Shown piece after piece: positions 16,626 through 25,215 of a stretch of 56,636 nt of DNA. The stretch lies in the NCBI GenBank assembly GCA_035517775.1, contig DATIYF010000067.1, positions 1-56,636 of the forward strand, read 5' to 3'. Numbering within the stretch: position 1 is the first letter of the stretch; every line of letters begins with the position of its first letter. The stretch is from DATIYF01 sp035517775. GTDB taxonomy: Bacteria; Acidobacteriota; Terriglobia; Terriglobales; Acidobacteriaceae. The notes below the pieces were generated by a model. That model saw nothing but the letters and a program-made list of their open reading frames with translations. It searched no databases and had not been told where the DNA came from. A program made the translations under genes and the position numbers.

Positions 16626-17615
16626 CTACCGGTTCACCGCTTTCATCATGTGCTCGGGATAGCGCAGACCGCTGGCCGCGCCCGCCGGGAAGGCGTCATC
16701 CAGGTGCCGCAAATCATCCGCCGTCAGCTTTACTTCCACAGCTCCCACGTTGTCTTCCAGATATTTGCGGTGCTTGGTGCCGGGGATGGGCACAATATCC
16801 TCGCCCTGCGCCAGCACCCAGGCCAGGGCCAGCTGCGACGGCGTGCACTGTTTCTCCCCGGCCAGTTCCTCGACCTTGCGCACCACGTCGAGGTTCTTCT
16901 GGAAGTTTTCCCCCTGAAAGCGCGGGAAGTTGCGGCGATTATCGTCTGGCGGCAGATCGTCGAAGCTCTTGAAGCGGCCGGCGAGAAACCCGCGGCCGAG
17001 CGGGCTGTAAGCCACGAAGCCGATCCCAAGTTCACGGCAGGCAGAAAGAATTCCGTCTTCGGGATCGCGCGTCCACAGCGAATACTCGCTCTGCAGCGCA
17101 GTAATGGGATGAACCTTCGAAGCCCGGCGCAGAGTTTGAGCACTGGCCTCCGAAAGGCCAAGATAGCGGATCTTCCCCTCCCGGGCTAACTGCGCCATGG
17201 CGCCTACGGTCTCTTCTATGGGCGTGGCTGGGTCCACGCGATGCTGGTAATAGAGATCAATGGTTTCCACGCCCAGGCGCCGCAGGCTGTTTTCACAACA
17301 CTGGCGAACGTATTCCGGTTTGCCGTTGATGCCGCGAATCCCAGGCTGATTGGGATCGCGGAGAATGCCGAACTTGGTGGCAAGAACAATCTTGTCGCGT
17401 TTACCCTTGATCGCCTTGCCGACCAGTTCTTCATTCTTGAAAGGGCCGTAAACATCCGCGCTGTCAAGAAAGTTGATGCCCAGTTCCAGGGCGCGGTGAA
17501 TGGTAGCAATGGATTCACGGTCCTCGCGTCCGCTGTAAAAGTCTGACATACCCATGCAGCCCAGGCCGAGGGCTGAGACCGTGGGGCCGGTGCGTCCGAC
17601 TTGGCGGGATTTCAT
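16626..17615 (-). CDS. Aldo/keto reductase
   Basis: NADPH-dependent oxidoreductase of the AKR superfamily (AKR13/YakC-like by appearance), 329 aa from the ATG at 17615. That start has AGGAG about 8 bases upstream; an in-frame upstream extension to 17663 exists but lacks a ribosome site. Catalytic tetrad in context: NFLDSADVYG (Asp, Tyr), VLATKFG (Lys) and YYQHRVDP (His). C-terminal nucleotide-binding block IPGTKHRKYLEDN. The physiological carbonyl substrate is unknown. Convergent with ftsH and divergent from the DinB gene. Confidence 0.92.
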   Translation of the reverse strand: MKSRQVGRTGPTVSALGLGCMGMSDFYSGREDRESIATIHRALELGINFLDSADVYGPFKNEELVGKAIKGKRDKIVLATKFGILRDPNQPGIRGINGKPEYVRQCCENSLRRLGVETIDLYYQHRVDPATPIEETVGAMAQLAREGKIRYLGLSEASAQTLRRASKVHPITALQSEYSLWTRDPEDGILSACRELGIGFVAYSPLGRGFLAGRFKSFDDLPPDDNRRNFPRFQGENFQKNLDVVRKVEELAGEKQCTPSQLALAWVLAQGEDIVPIPGTKHRKYLEDNVGAVEVKLTADDLRHLDDAFPAGAASGLRYPEHMMKAVNR

Positions 17616-17743
17616 AATGGCTTCTCCTGCGGGCTGGAATGACTCGCGATGCAGGAATTGCATCGCCGCGAAATGGCCTTCATCTATACGATGCCGGGCG
17701 GGTGAGTTGCGGATGCGGAATTTCTTTCTGCGGGAGGCGCTTC

Positions 17744-18259
17744 ATGAGCCGGATTCCAGTGTGGTTCGAGCGGAAGTTTGATTTTTCATTTCCAGTGGGG
17801 CTTTATCCGAATATTTGTGGACGATTGCGGGGAACTCCGGCGCGGCTGGAGGAATTATTGCAAGCCTGGCCACGCGAAAAACTCATTCGTAAGCCCGAGG
17901 CCAGTTGGTCGGCGCAGGAGAACGCGGGGCATTTGCTGGATCTGGAGTTCTTGTGGCTGGCACGGGTGGAAGATTTCCTGAACGGCGCCGAGATCCTTAG
18001 CGCTACTGACCTGGCGAACCGGAAGACGGACGAGGCCAACCACAATGCTTGCCCGGTGGAGGAACTTCTGGCGAACTTTCGCCGAGCGCGGGCAGCACTA
18101 ATGACACGATTGCAGCCCCTTGCAACGGAGATGTATTCACGAACGGCGCTGCATCCCAGGCTCAAGACGCCCATGCGGCTGGTGGACCATCTGTACTTCG
18201 TGGCCGAGCACGACGATCATCACCTGGCAAGAATCTGGGAACTGGGGAGCGAAGAGTAG
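17744..18259 (+). CDS. DinB-family (DinB_2) four-helix protein
   Basis: About 171 aa, a four-helix bundle of the DinB/YfiT superfamily. These proteins usually bind a divalent metal through three histidines and include thiol transferases and hydrolases; the role here is unknown. Seen: SAQENAGHLLDLEFLWL for the first metal histidine and the C-terminal HDDHHLARIWE for the other two. ATG 17744 is chosen because CGGGAGG precedes it by 7 bases. The upstream in-frame extension to 17639 has no family similarity. Confidence 0.8.
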   Translation: MSRIPVWFERKFDFSFPVGLYPNICGRLRGTPARLEELLQAWPREKLIRKPEASWSAQENAGHLLDLEFLWLARVEDFLNGAEILSATDLANRKTDEANHNACPVEELLANFRRARAALMTRLQPLATEMYSRTALHPRLKTPMRLVDHLYFVAEHDDHHLARIWELGSEE

Positions 18260-18263
18260 CGCT

Positions 18264-18776
18264 TCACCGCGGCACAATGGGTGCATTCTCTGGCGCTGTT
18301 ACCCGCCGGAAGTGCTCAAGGGTCGAGAGTGAGTCCATGCTGCTGTAAATCCGGTAAATTACATAGCCATGGAATGCCAGGCCCAGGAAATCTTTGAACA
18401 GGAGCATCAGCAGCGCGTCAAGGGAATAGACCACCAAGCCTACGGTGAACGCCCATTTCTCGCCCTTACGCGCAAAATTCCAGAAAAGCAGGAACATGCC
18501 GGCAACGCAGCCGTTAATGAAGAGGTCGAGCGCGGCTCCCGTGCCTCCTGCCGCGCGGGCCACGGCATCCACTACCTGCGCAAAACCCAGCCCAAAGATA
18601 AAGCGGAAGCCGGTTCCCGACAGCGAGAGCACCGAGTTGATCATGGAAAGACCAGCTACCCAGGCGAACCAGGAAGCGCCGTTTTTCACGATATTTTCCG
18701 CCCGAAGCTTTCTTGCAATTTGATTGGCGAGATTGGGGTTAATTCCGCCGTTAAGATCCAATCCGCTGGTTGACAT
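18264..18776 (-). CDS. Polytopic membrane protein of unknown function
   Basis: 170 aa from ATG 18776, which has GGGAGG upstream. About four hydrophobic helices follow a polar N-terminus: WFAWVAGLSMINSVLSL, the region around ALDLFINGCVAGMFLLFW, AFTVGLVVYSLDALLML and a helix starting FLGLAFHGYVIY. No catalytic motif. Similar uncharacterised proteins occur in Acidobacteria, as far as I recall. Its stop is 4 bases from the stop of the convergent DinB gene. Confidence 0.65.
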   Translation of the reverse strand: MSTSGLDLNGGINPNLANQIARKLRAENIVKNGASWFAWVAGLSMINSVLSLSGTGFRFIFGLGFAQVVDAVARAAGGTGAALDLFINGCVAGMFLLFWNFARKGEKWAFTVGLVVYSLDALLMLLFKDFLGLAFHGYVIYRIYSSMDSLSTLEHFRRVTAPENAPIVPR

Positions 18777-18867
18777 AACACCCGCCTCCCGCTGACTAAG
18801 TTCGAACTGCGGGCTGGAAGCATAACACAAACCTGCGTAAGTGGTAAGCGGAATATATGAATCGCAG

Positions 18868-19938
18868 TTACACGGATACAGTTACCAACGGCTTTGTCGA
18901 AGGTAATACGTCGCCGACCTCAATCGCCGAAACAGAAGAAGAGTTAAGTGTGTGCAGTAAGTCGCCGGAACTCTCCGGTGCAGCCGAGATCAGCAGGCCG
19001 CCCGCAGTTTGCGGGTCAAACAGGATGGTCTTCAATTCTTCGCTGATGCCCTCTGCGTAACCCACCACGCACTCGGCAAATTCGCGGTTGGCAAGCAGGC
19101 CAGCGGGAATATGGCCGGCGCGGACGCATTCCAGCGCTCCTTCGAGCAGTGGAATCCTGCCGGCAAAAAGCCTGATCGAAACCCTTGACGCCAGGGCCAT
19201 TTCGCGGGCATGGGCAATCAGTCCGAAGCCGGTAACGTCAGTCATCGAGTGCACGGCTGAATGGCCGGAGGCCGTGCCCATGTAAGTTGTAATCACTTCC
19301 GCGGCGGACTTATTCAGCGTGGTCATGGAGCGGATTGCCGCATCTATCCACGGCTGCTGCGCTGCGCCTTTCTTGATAGCAGTTGTAATCACGCCTGTAC
19401 CCAGAGCCTTGGTAAAGAGCAGGCGGTCGCCGGGCTGCGCGCCGGCATTGCTGAGCACCTTTGCCGGATCAATAAGTCCGGTCACGGAATAACCGAACTT
19501 CATCTCCTCATCGCGCACGCTGTGCCCGCCGATCACGGTGCAGCCCGCTTCCATCATTTTGGAAAGGCCGCCGGAAAGAATCTGCTGCAGGAGTTCGAGG
19601 CCGCCCTTGGCCGGAAAGCATAGGTGCGCCAGAGCCGTGATCGGGCGCCCGCCCATGGCATACACGTCACTCAGCGCATTGGTGGCGGCGATCTGGCCGA
19701 AGGTATAAGCATCGTCCACCATGGGCGTGAAAAAATCTACCGTCTGCACCAGCGCCATGCCGGGCGCGATCTGATACACGCCGGCGTCATCGGCGTGATC
19801 GAAGCCGACAAGCACGTTCGGATCGGTTTGCTTGGGAAGCCTGCTCAGCACCGCGTCGAGGATCGCCGGGCTGAGCTTGGAAGCGCAGCCGCCGGCCTTC
19901 ACGGTAGAGGTGAGACGAACAGGATCAGCTACTGACAT
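18868..19938 (-). CDS. selD: Selenide, water dikinase SelD
   Basis: Makes selenophosphate from selenide and ATP, the selenium donor for selenocysteine and for 2-selenouridine in tRNA. From the start at 19938 the catalytic residue is Cys18 in AGGCASKLSP, with the adjacent essential lysine. E. coli has GCGCK there; the second cysteine is Ser in this protein. So it is a Cys, not a Sec, enzyme. Also seen: QTVDFFTPMVDDAYTFGQIA, IGGHSVRDEEMKFGYSVTG, and the C-terminal FDPQTAGGLLIS block. ATG 19971 upstream is also in frame. No selA, selB or selU is visible here. Confidence 0.93.
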   Translation of the reverse strand: MSVADPVRLTSTVKAGGCASKLSPAILDAVLSRLPKQTDPNVLVGFDHADDAGVYQIAPGMALVQTVDFFTPMVDDAYTFGQIAATNALSDVYAMGGRPITALAHLCFPAKGGLELLQQILSGGLSKMMEAGCTVIGGHSVRDEEMKFGYSVTGLIDPAKVLSNAGAQPGDRLLFTKALGTGVITTAIKKGAAQQPWIDAAIRSMTTLNKSAAEVITTYMGTASGHSAVHSMTDVTGFGLIAHAREMALASRVSIRLFAGRIPLLEGALECVRAGHIPAGLLANREFAECVVGYAEGISEELKTILFDPQTAGGLLISAAPESSGDLLHTLNSSSVSAIEVGDVLPSTKPLVTVSV

Positions 19939-20032
19939 GGCGACATTGTAGAGGAATTCGCGGCCCAGCATTGACCACGGGGTTTCTTAGATAGCGGATC
20001 GCTGCTGATCCCTGAAAATCCGTGGCTGAAAC

Positions 20033-20536
20033 TTACTTGAGGGCCACATCCCTCACCCGCAGCTCGGGGTAAGCCTGGTTCCAGGTGGCGCTGACATGCT
20101 CGAATGTCAGCCGGAAAGGTTTGCTTTCCCCGGGAGCGAGCGGCGAAGCCGAAAGATCCACCGCGTCCTGGTAGGGGCCGGTAGCTTGCTGCACGCGGAG
20201 GGGAACGTCCTCCAGTTGGGCCACTTCGCCCATGGAGTCCTGAAAAATGACGTGCACAACCACATGCGTGACCGTCTTGCCGCCCGTGTTTGTCACGGTG
20301 CCTTCGATGTAGGTCACGGTGGCGCCAACGAAGTTCTGCGCCTGCGACATCTTCAAGTCTGAGAATTTAATGTTGGCGGCGTAGGGCGGAGGGCCGCCTG
20401 CCGACTTAGGGCGGCTGCGCATAAACCAGGCGATGAGGCCCATGACGATGAGAACGGCTGCCACGCCCACGAGAATGGGGCGCCAGCCGGATTCGCTTGG
20501 TTGCTCCAGCGGAGATGGCTCGATGAGCCCGCCCAT
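20033..20536 (-). CDS. DUF2393-type single-span membrane protein
   Basis: 167 aa. A Pro/Ser-rich cytoplasmic start, one transmembrane helix (ILVGVAAVLIVMGLIAWFM, about 21-39), then an extracytoplasmic Ig-like beta domain (VTYIEGTVTNTGGKTVTHV, then LAPGESKPFRLTFEHV). This matches the DUF2393 layout, of unknown function. It is downstream of pmbA on the same strand (about 95 bp, with a repeat scrap between) and may be co-transcribed with it. Confidence 0.65.
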   Translation of the reverse strand: MGGLIEPSPLEQPSESGWRPILVGVAAVLIVMGLIAWFMRSRPKSAGGPPPYAANIKFSDLKMSQAQNFVGATVTYIEGTVTNTGGKTVTHVVVHVIFQDSMGEVAQLEDVPLRVQQATGPYQDAVDLSASPLAPGESKPFRLTFEHVSATWNQAYPELRVRDVALK

Positions 20537-20560
20537 GGGGAGATTGTACTACCGCTCTGC

Positions 20561-20633
20561 GAGAGGCTTTTAGCGCGGAGACCGGAGGCACTGAGAAAAG
20601 GCAGGTCTTCTCCGTGCCTCTGTGGTGAGACTA
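20561..20633. repeat. Repeat scrap between the DUF2393 gene and pmbA
   Basis: AGCGCGGAGACCGGAGGCA followed by GAGAAAAGGCAGG and CTCCGTGCCTCTGTGGTGA is a degenerate inverted repeat (CGGAGGCA against TGCCTC). It is of the intergenic type also hinted at in 11877-11920. Confidence 0.4.
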
Positions 20634-22019
20634 CTCGCCGCCCACGGTCAGGCCGTCAATGCGGATGGTCGGGCAGGCAATCGAGCCGCGGAATTCCAGG
20701 TCGTTCGCGATCTCAGAAATATTGAAAAACATCTCTTTCAGATTGCCCGCCACGGTGATTTCTTCTACCGGGTAGGTGAGTTCGCCGCCCGAGATCCAAA
20801 GGCCTGAGGCCCCGCGGGAATAATCGCCAGTCACCAGGTTGGCGCCGTGGCCGAGGAATTCCGTGACGTAAAGGCCTTCCTTGATTTCGCCGATCAGCTG
20901 CTGCGGAGTTTTTGCTCCGGGCTGCAGGAAGTAATTCCCCGGGCCGATGCCGGGCGTACCGGCGAGCCCGCGCGAGGCGTTGGCGGTGGTTTGCAGTCCG
21001 AGCTTCTTGGCGGTGTAGGTATTGAGCAAGTAAGACTTGAGCACGCCGTTTTCGATCACCACGGTGCGGCGCGTGGGAATGCCTTCGCCGTCGAAGGGGC
21101 TGGTGCCGAAGCCGCCGGGCATGGTGCCGTCATCAATCACCGTGATGTTGGAAGACGCGATCTTTTCTCCCAGCTTGCCCGCCAGGAAAGACGCGCCCCG
21201 ATAGACGGAGTCGCCGTTCACGCCTTCGAAGATGTGGCCGAGGATGGAAGTGGCCACCAGAGGGTCGAGCACGACTGGAGCGTGCGCGGTTTTGACCTTG
21301 CGCGCGCCCAGGCGGCGGATGGTGCGCTGGGCGGCGATTTTGCCCACCTCTTCCGGTGACTCCAGTCGGCTGAGGCTGCGGGCCACGGAGAACCAATAAT
21401 CACGCTGCATGGCGCCGTCTTCGGACTGGGCAATGGGTACGGCGGCGACCGAGCAATACGAGCGGCGGTATTCGCCGAGAAATCCGTGCGAGTTGACCAG
21501 GATTTTGTGGCCGGTGGCGGCGTCGAAGGATCCGCCTTCGGAGTTCCTGATGCGCGGGTCGAAGTCGAGCGCGGCCTTTTCCGCGCGGCGCGCATAGTTG
21601 ATACGTTCTTCGCCGGGCAGCGAGTACACATCCGCGGAATAGAGATCGAGGTCGCCGGAAATCGCGCCGAGCTGGCTGGCATCGGGAATCCCGGCGAAGG
21701 GATCTTCGGAGGTGATCTTCGCCAGTGCCAGCGCCGAGTTCAGCATGCGGTCGAGGCCTTCGCGGGAGAAATCACTGGAATGGGTACTGGCGGATCGCTG
21801 GCCGAAGAAGACGCGCACGCCGATCGAGCGCGAGCCGGCTTCTTTCAGCGTCTCGACCTGGCCGAGGCGCACGAGCGTAGAGAACTCATCCCCCTCGCGG
21901 ATAACGCATTCGGCGGCAGTGGCGCCGCCCGCCAGGGCGCGGCGGATGAGGTCCTGCGCAACGTCTTTCAGTTCGGTGGCCTCTTGCGGGATTGGGGCTT
22001 CAGTCGGTGACGACTGCAT
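20631..22019 (-). CDS. pmbA: TldE/PmbA-type metalloprotease-family subunit
   Basis: Inactive partner subunit of the TldD-TldE protease, which in E. coli matures microcin B17 and degrades CcdA, and in other hosts trims peptide natural products. 462 aa. Seen: IREGDEFSTLVRLGQVETLKEAGSRS-like N-terminal strands, a DDGTMPGGFGTSPFDGEGIP block, TANASRGLAGTPGIGPGN, and the conserved end GDYSRGASGLWISGGELTYPVEEITVAGNL. The HExxxH motif of TldD is absent, as expected for TldE. Its partner tldD is on the same strand but 4.1 kb upstream. Confidence 0.92.
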   Translation of the reverse strand: MQSSPTEAPIPQEATELKDVAQDLIRRALAGGATAAECVIREGDEFSTLVRLGQVETLKEAGSRSIGVRVFFGQRSASTHSSDFSREGLDRMLNSALALAKITSEDPFAGIPDASQLGAISGDLDLYSADVYSLPGEERINYARRAEKAALDFDPRIRNSEGGSFDAATGHKILVNSHGFLGEYRRSYCSVAAVPIAQSEDGAMQRDYWFSVARSLSRLESPEEVGKIAAQRTIRRLGARKVKTAHAPVVLDPLVATSILGHIFEGVNGDSVYRGASFLAGKLGEKIASSNITVIDDGTMPGGFGTSPFDGEGIPTRRTVVIENGVLKSYLLNTYTAKKLGLQTTANASRGLAGTPGIGPGNYFLQPGAKTPQQLIGEIKEGLYVTEFLGHGANLVTGDYSRGASGLWISGGELTYPVEEITVAGNLKEMFFNISEIANDLEFRGSIACPTIRIDGLTVGGE

Positions 22020-22332
22020 AGAGTTACATTATCCAACAAACCCCGCGTTGTTGCTGCTTGCAACCAGCCTGCGGGAATAATTGAACCCGATGCGGACTTG
22101 AGTGGGGCCCTCGTCTGGCGTAAGCTGCTGGTGCATACCTCGGGGACCGCGGGAGACAGCCGCAATCCGGCCAGACTCACCTCATCACGTTCGGCTGCTA
22201 TCCTCGTAGCTTTCCGTTAACGTCCGCAACCAGGCGCAGTTCGCTGAAAGACTGCGCAATACCCATGGTTAACCACTAAAGCAGACTGGCCCGAGTCAAC
22301 TCCAACTCAAAGTGCTCGAAAGGAAGACACCC
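22020..22332. other. 313-bp divergent gap between pmbA and epoxide hydrolase
   Basis: No gene and no recognisable RNA. It marks the left junction of the plus-strand segment that separates pmbA from tldD. No obvious terminal repeat or tRNA fragment was found. Confidence 0.3.
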
Positions 22333-23559
22333 ATGAGCCAAGCCAAGCCGGCAGCTGACCAGAATGCGATTCGTCCGTTTCATGTGAATGTCCCGGAAGC
22401 GGAGCTCACCGAATTGCGCAAGCGCATCAACGCAACCAAGTGGCCTGAACCGGAAACCGTGCCGGATGCATCGCAAGGCGTGCAGCTCGCGACGATCCAG
22501 GCGCTGGCCCATTATTGGGCGACCGAATACGATTGGCGCAAAGTTGAAGCAAGGCTGAACTCCCTGCCGCAGTTCATCACCGGGATCGATGGTCTCGATA
22601 TTCATTTCATTCACGTCCGTTCCAAGCATGAAAATGCATTGCCGCTCATCGTCACCCACGGATGGCCCGGCTCAATCATCGAACAGATGAAGATCATCGA
22701 TCCCCTGGCCAATCCCACCGCCCATGGCGGCAGCGCATCCGATGCGTTCCACCTGGTGATCCCGTCCATGCCGGGCTACGGATACTCAGGAAAACCGGCC
22801 ACCACCGGGTGGGATGTCGCCCACATCGCGCGTGCCTGGGTCGTGCTGATGAAGCGCCTCGGATATACGCAGTTCGTGGCGCAAGGCGGCGATTGGGGCG
22901 CGGTGGTGGTGGATAAAATGGGCGTAGATGCGGCTCCGGAGCTGCTCGGCATTCACACCAACATGCCTGGCATCTTTCCAGGCGACATTGACGCGGCGGC
23001 TGCTTCCGGGGCGCAGGCGCCCTCGGGTCTCTCTGCTGATGAGAAGGTCGCTTACGAGCGTTTGCAGTTCGTGTACCAAAAGGGAATCGCCTATGGGTAC
23101 CAGATGGGGCTGCGACCGCAGACATTGTACGGAATTGCCGATTCCCCCGTCGGCCTGGCGGCTTATTTCCTTGATCATGACGCGCGCAGCTACGAGCTGA
23201 TCTCACGTGTCTTTAGGGGAGAATCCGAAGGCCTCACGCGCGACGACATCCTCGACAACATCACCATCACCTGGTTGACGAACACGGCGCTCTCCGGCGC
23301 CCGCCTCTATTGGGAAAATTGGGGCAAAATGGGATATTTCAATGCCAAGGGCGTCTCCATCCCCGTTGCCGTGAGTGTCTTTCCTGACGAACTGTATCCA
23401 GCCCCGCGGAGTTGGGCAGAGCGGGCATATCCCAAGCTCATCCACTACAACCAACTGCCCAAGGGCGGACACTTTGCGGCCTGGGAACAACCGCAACTCT
23501 TTTCCGAAGAGCTCCGTGCAGGCTTCAGATCCCTGCGCAAATTGGCAAAAGCGGCGTAG
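22333..23559 (+). CDS. Epoxide hydrolase (EHN-domain, alpha/beta hydrolase)
   Basis: Opens epoxides to diols through an ester intermediate. 408 aa, with an N-terminal EHN domain (IRPFHVNVPEAELTELRKRI) and an alpha/beta-hydrolase core. HGWPGS (109-114) supplies the oxyanion region, GGDWG holds the nucleophile D187, and GGHFAAWEQP holds the catalytic H380. ATG 22333 has AAAGGAAG just upstream. A strong terminator follows. It may act in detoxification or aromatic degradation; the neighbours do not specify. Confidence 0.92.
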   Translation: MSQAKPAADQNAIRPFHVNVPEAELTELRKRINATKWPEPETVPDASQGVQLATIQALAHYWATEYDWRKVEARLNSLPQFITGIDGLDIHFIHVRSKHENALPLIVTHGWPGSIIEQMKIIDPLANPTAHGGSASDAFHLVIPSMPGYGYSGKPATTGWDVAHIARAWVVLMKRLGYTQFVAQGGDWGAVVVDKMGVDAAPELLGIHTNMPGIFPGDIDAAAASGAQAPSGLSADEKVAYERLQFVYQKGIAYGYQMGLRPQTLYGIADSPVGLAAYFLDHDARSYELISRVFRGESEGLTRDDILDNITITWLTNTALSGARLYWENWGKMGYFNAKGVSIPVAVSVFPDELYPAPRSWAERAYPKLIHYNQLPKGGHFAAWEQPQLFSEELRAGFRSLRKLAKAA

Positions 23560-23592
23560 TCGCAGCTTCACGAAGCAAATCGTTAAGGCTTG

Positions 23593-23620
23593 TGCGGAGT
23601 CAGGGGACTCCGCATTTTTT
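23593..23620 (+). terminator. Rho-independent terminator after epoxide hydrolase
   Basis: TGCGGAGTC (23593-23601), loop AGGG, GACTCCGCA (23606-23614), then TTTTTT (23615-23620). A perfect 9-bp stem directly followed by six T, 33 bases after the stop codon. Confidence 0.92.
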
Positions 23621-23760
23621 GCGCCGGCGGAAGTTCAGGCGCTGACGGCGGACCATGTCCTGGCCGAGGGTTTGAGGTTGGTGGCCAGCGGGAGTTCCGG
23701 GTTCCGGCTGAGCGGGTGGCATGGTCCCCGCCATTTCATGGCATCAAGGTGGAAAATGTT

Positions 23761-23789
23761 TTGATAGTAATGCAGTTTTACCTTATTAT
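23761..23789 (+). promoter_or_regulatory. Sigma-70-type promoter of the AbrB-PIN operon
   Basis: TTGATA (23761-23766) and TATTAT (23784-23789) are each one base off consensus, with an ideal 17-bp spacer, in a conspicuously AT-rich patch. The antitoxin ATG is at 23806, with GAAGGGAG before it. AbrB-type antitoxins usually bind their own promoter, so this is the likely operator. Confidence 0.7.
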
Positions 23790-23805
23790 TGAGAAGGGAG
23801 TGGCC

Positions 23806-24087
23806 ATGACGACATTAACCGTAACTGCCCGCGGACAAGTGACCTTCCGCAAGAAGGTCATGCAACACCTCGGGGTCAAGCCGGGAGAGAAGATTGAGCT
23901 CGACCTGCTGCCGGATGGGCGAGGCTTGATCCGGGCGGCGCGGCCGAATGGAAAGATTGAAGACTTCTTTGGTGTACTTGCGGGCAAAACCAAAAAGGTG
24001 GCAACCATTGAAGAAATGAATGAGGCGGCTGCACGCGGTTGGGCCGGCGGAAGATGGCCGGGCAAGAACGGGGCCGGCAAGAAATGA
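23806..24087 (+). CDS. AbrB-family antitoxin
   Basis: 93 aa. The N-terminal swapped-hairpin DNA-binding domain is clear: TLTVTARGQVTFRKKVMQHLGV, then PGEKIELDLLPDGR. A C-terminal toxin-binding tail (KIEDFFGVLAGKTKKVATIEE) follows. It is predicted to neutralise the PIN toxin encoded next, whose ATG overlaps this stop (ATGA), and to autoregulate the pair. ATG 23806 is chosen from the ribosome site GAAGGGAG and the family start; the frame is open further upstream without similarity. Confidence 0.88.
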   Translation: MTTLTVTARGQVTFRKKVMQHLGVKPGEKIELDLLPDGRGLIRAARPNGKIEDFFGVLAGKTKKVATIEEMNEAAARGWAGGRWPGKNGAGKK

Positions 24088-24479
24088 AGGTCGCCGTAGA
24101 TACCAACGTCCTGGTGCGGGCTGCGGTGCGCGACGATCCCGCGCAGGCGAAGATTGCGGCCAGGGTATTGACGCGCGCCCAAATGGTCGCCGTCGCGGTG
24201 CCGTGCCTCTGCGAGTTTGTGTGGGTTCTGCGGCGGGTTTATGGATTCCGGCCTGCGGAGGCAGCGGCCGCCATCCGCGCTCTGTTGGCTGCGGCGAACG
24301 TGGAGATGAACCGCCCTGCCGTGGAAGCAGGTTTGGCCATGCTCGAAGCTGGCGGCGATTTCGCTGATGGTGTGATTGCGTACGAAGGCAAGTGGCTGGG
24401 GGCGGAGACTTTTGTGTCGTTTGATAGGAAAGCTGTGGAGATGCTAAAGGCGCAAGAAGAACAGGCGAGGATGCCGTAG
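24084..24479 (+). CDS. PIN-domain toxin (VapC-like)
   Basis: 131 aa, a magnesium-dependent ribonuclease of the VapC type. The acidic active-site residues are in place: VDTN at the N-terminus (D6), CEFVW in the middle, and GDFADGVIA, followed by FVSFDRKAV. It overlaps its antitoxin by 4 bp. All core residues are present, so the module looks intact. The target RNA is unknown. Confidence 0.88.
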   Translation: MKVAVDTNVLVRAAVRDDPAQAKIAARVLTRAQMVAVAVPCLCEFVWVLRRVYGFRPAEAAAAIRALLAAANVEMNRPAVEAGLAMLEAGGDFADGVIAYEGKWLGAETFVSFDRKAVEMLKAQEEQARMP

Positions 24480-24601
24480 ATGAGAGACCCCTGCACCAGG
24501 AAGGTCGTGCCGTGGATGCAGAATTACGCTATTCTAACGTGTTCTGGGGACGGATCGTAAGGGGACCTGCAGGACTCGTTTGAGGGTGTCCGGAGGTTGC
24601 C

Positions 24602-24850
24602 ATGCGGCGCAAACCGCCGCAGAGCGACGGGAGGAAACACGTGCAGTTCAACTTTGAGCTCGATCGTGAGGCCGACGGCCGATGGATCGCCGAGATTCCT
24701 GAAGTCCCCGGAGCGCTCGCGTATGGGAAGTCAGCCGAAGAGGCGAAAGCAAAAGCGTATGCATTGGCGCTGTACGCGATTGCCGATGACGTCGAGCGGC
24801 AAGATAAGGAAATTCCAGACACTATCAGCGTGCCCAGAGTTTCGGCTTGA
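24602..24850 (+). CDS. hicB: HicB-family antitoxin
   Basis: 82 aa with a partial RNase-H-like HicB fold: FELDREADGRWIAEIPEVPG and AYGKSAEEAKAKAYALALYAIAD are typical. It lacks a C-terminal ribbon-helix-helix, like short HicB proteins. CGGAGG lies 8 bases before the ATG. The antitoxin precedes the toxin here, the reverse of the commonest hicAB order. Its stop overlaps the toxin start. Confidence 0.82.
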   Translation: MRRKPPQSDGRKHVQFNFELDREADGRWIAEIPEVPGALAYGKSAEEAKAKAYALALYAIADDVERQDKEIPDTISVPRVSA

Positions 24851-25059
24851 GCCAGTGGGCAAGCGCCAAATCGAAAGTCGTATTACGCGCCCTCCTCAGA
24901 AAAGGCTGGACTGTAGTTTCCCAGCGTGGCTCCCACATCAAGCTGAACCATCCAGAACGCGGCAACTACATGTTCGGATTCCACGAAAACGAGGAAATTG
25001 GTCCGAAGATGCTGGCGAAGATTGCCAAGTACACGGGGCTCGAGCCATCGGATTTGTAG
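24847..25059 (+). CDS. hicA: HicA-family mRNA interferase toxin
   Basis: 70 aa with a dsRNA-binding-like fold. RKGWTVVSQRGSHIKLNHP carries the catalytic histidine (H30). Starts with TTG overlapping the hicB stop (TTGA), a sign of translational coupling. All family features are present. Directly after its stop comes the 3' end of an unrelated PIN toxin gene. Confidence 0.82.
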   Translation: MSQWASAKSKVVLRALLRKGWTVVSQRGSHIKLNHPERGNYMFGFHENEEIGPKMLAKIAKYTGLEPSDL

Positions 25060-25130
25060 GTGGGGCAGACACGGAGATGTTCGTGTCGTTCGATGCGGAG
25101 GTGGTGGAAAGACTGAAAAAAGCAGGGTAG
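25060..25130 (+). pseudogene. 3' remnant of a PIN-domain (vapC) gene
   Basis: In a different frame from hicA, the 71 bases after hicA encode GADTEMFVSFDAEVVERLKKAG and a stop. This matches the end of the intact PIN toxin nearby (GAETFVSFDRKAVEMLKAQ). No start or active-site part remains. It is either a decayed gene overwritten by hicBA or a recombination scar. Confidence 0.6.
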
Positions 25131-25215
25131 TGGCGAAAATTTTGTGATGCAAAGATAAAATCTCTTCCCCAGTAGCAGCGAGAGATGCGCCAAGCCGGAA
25201 AGTGATGGAAATATC

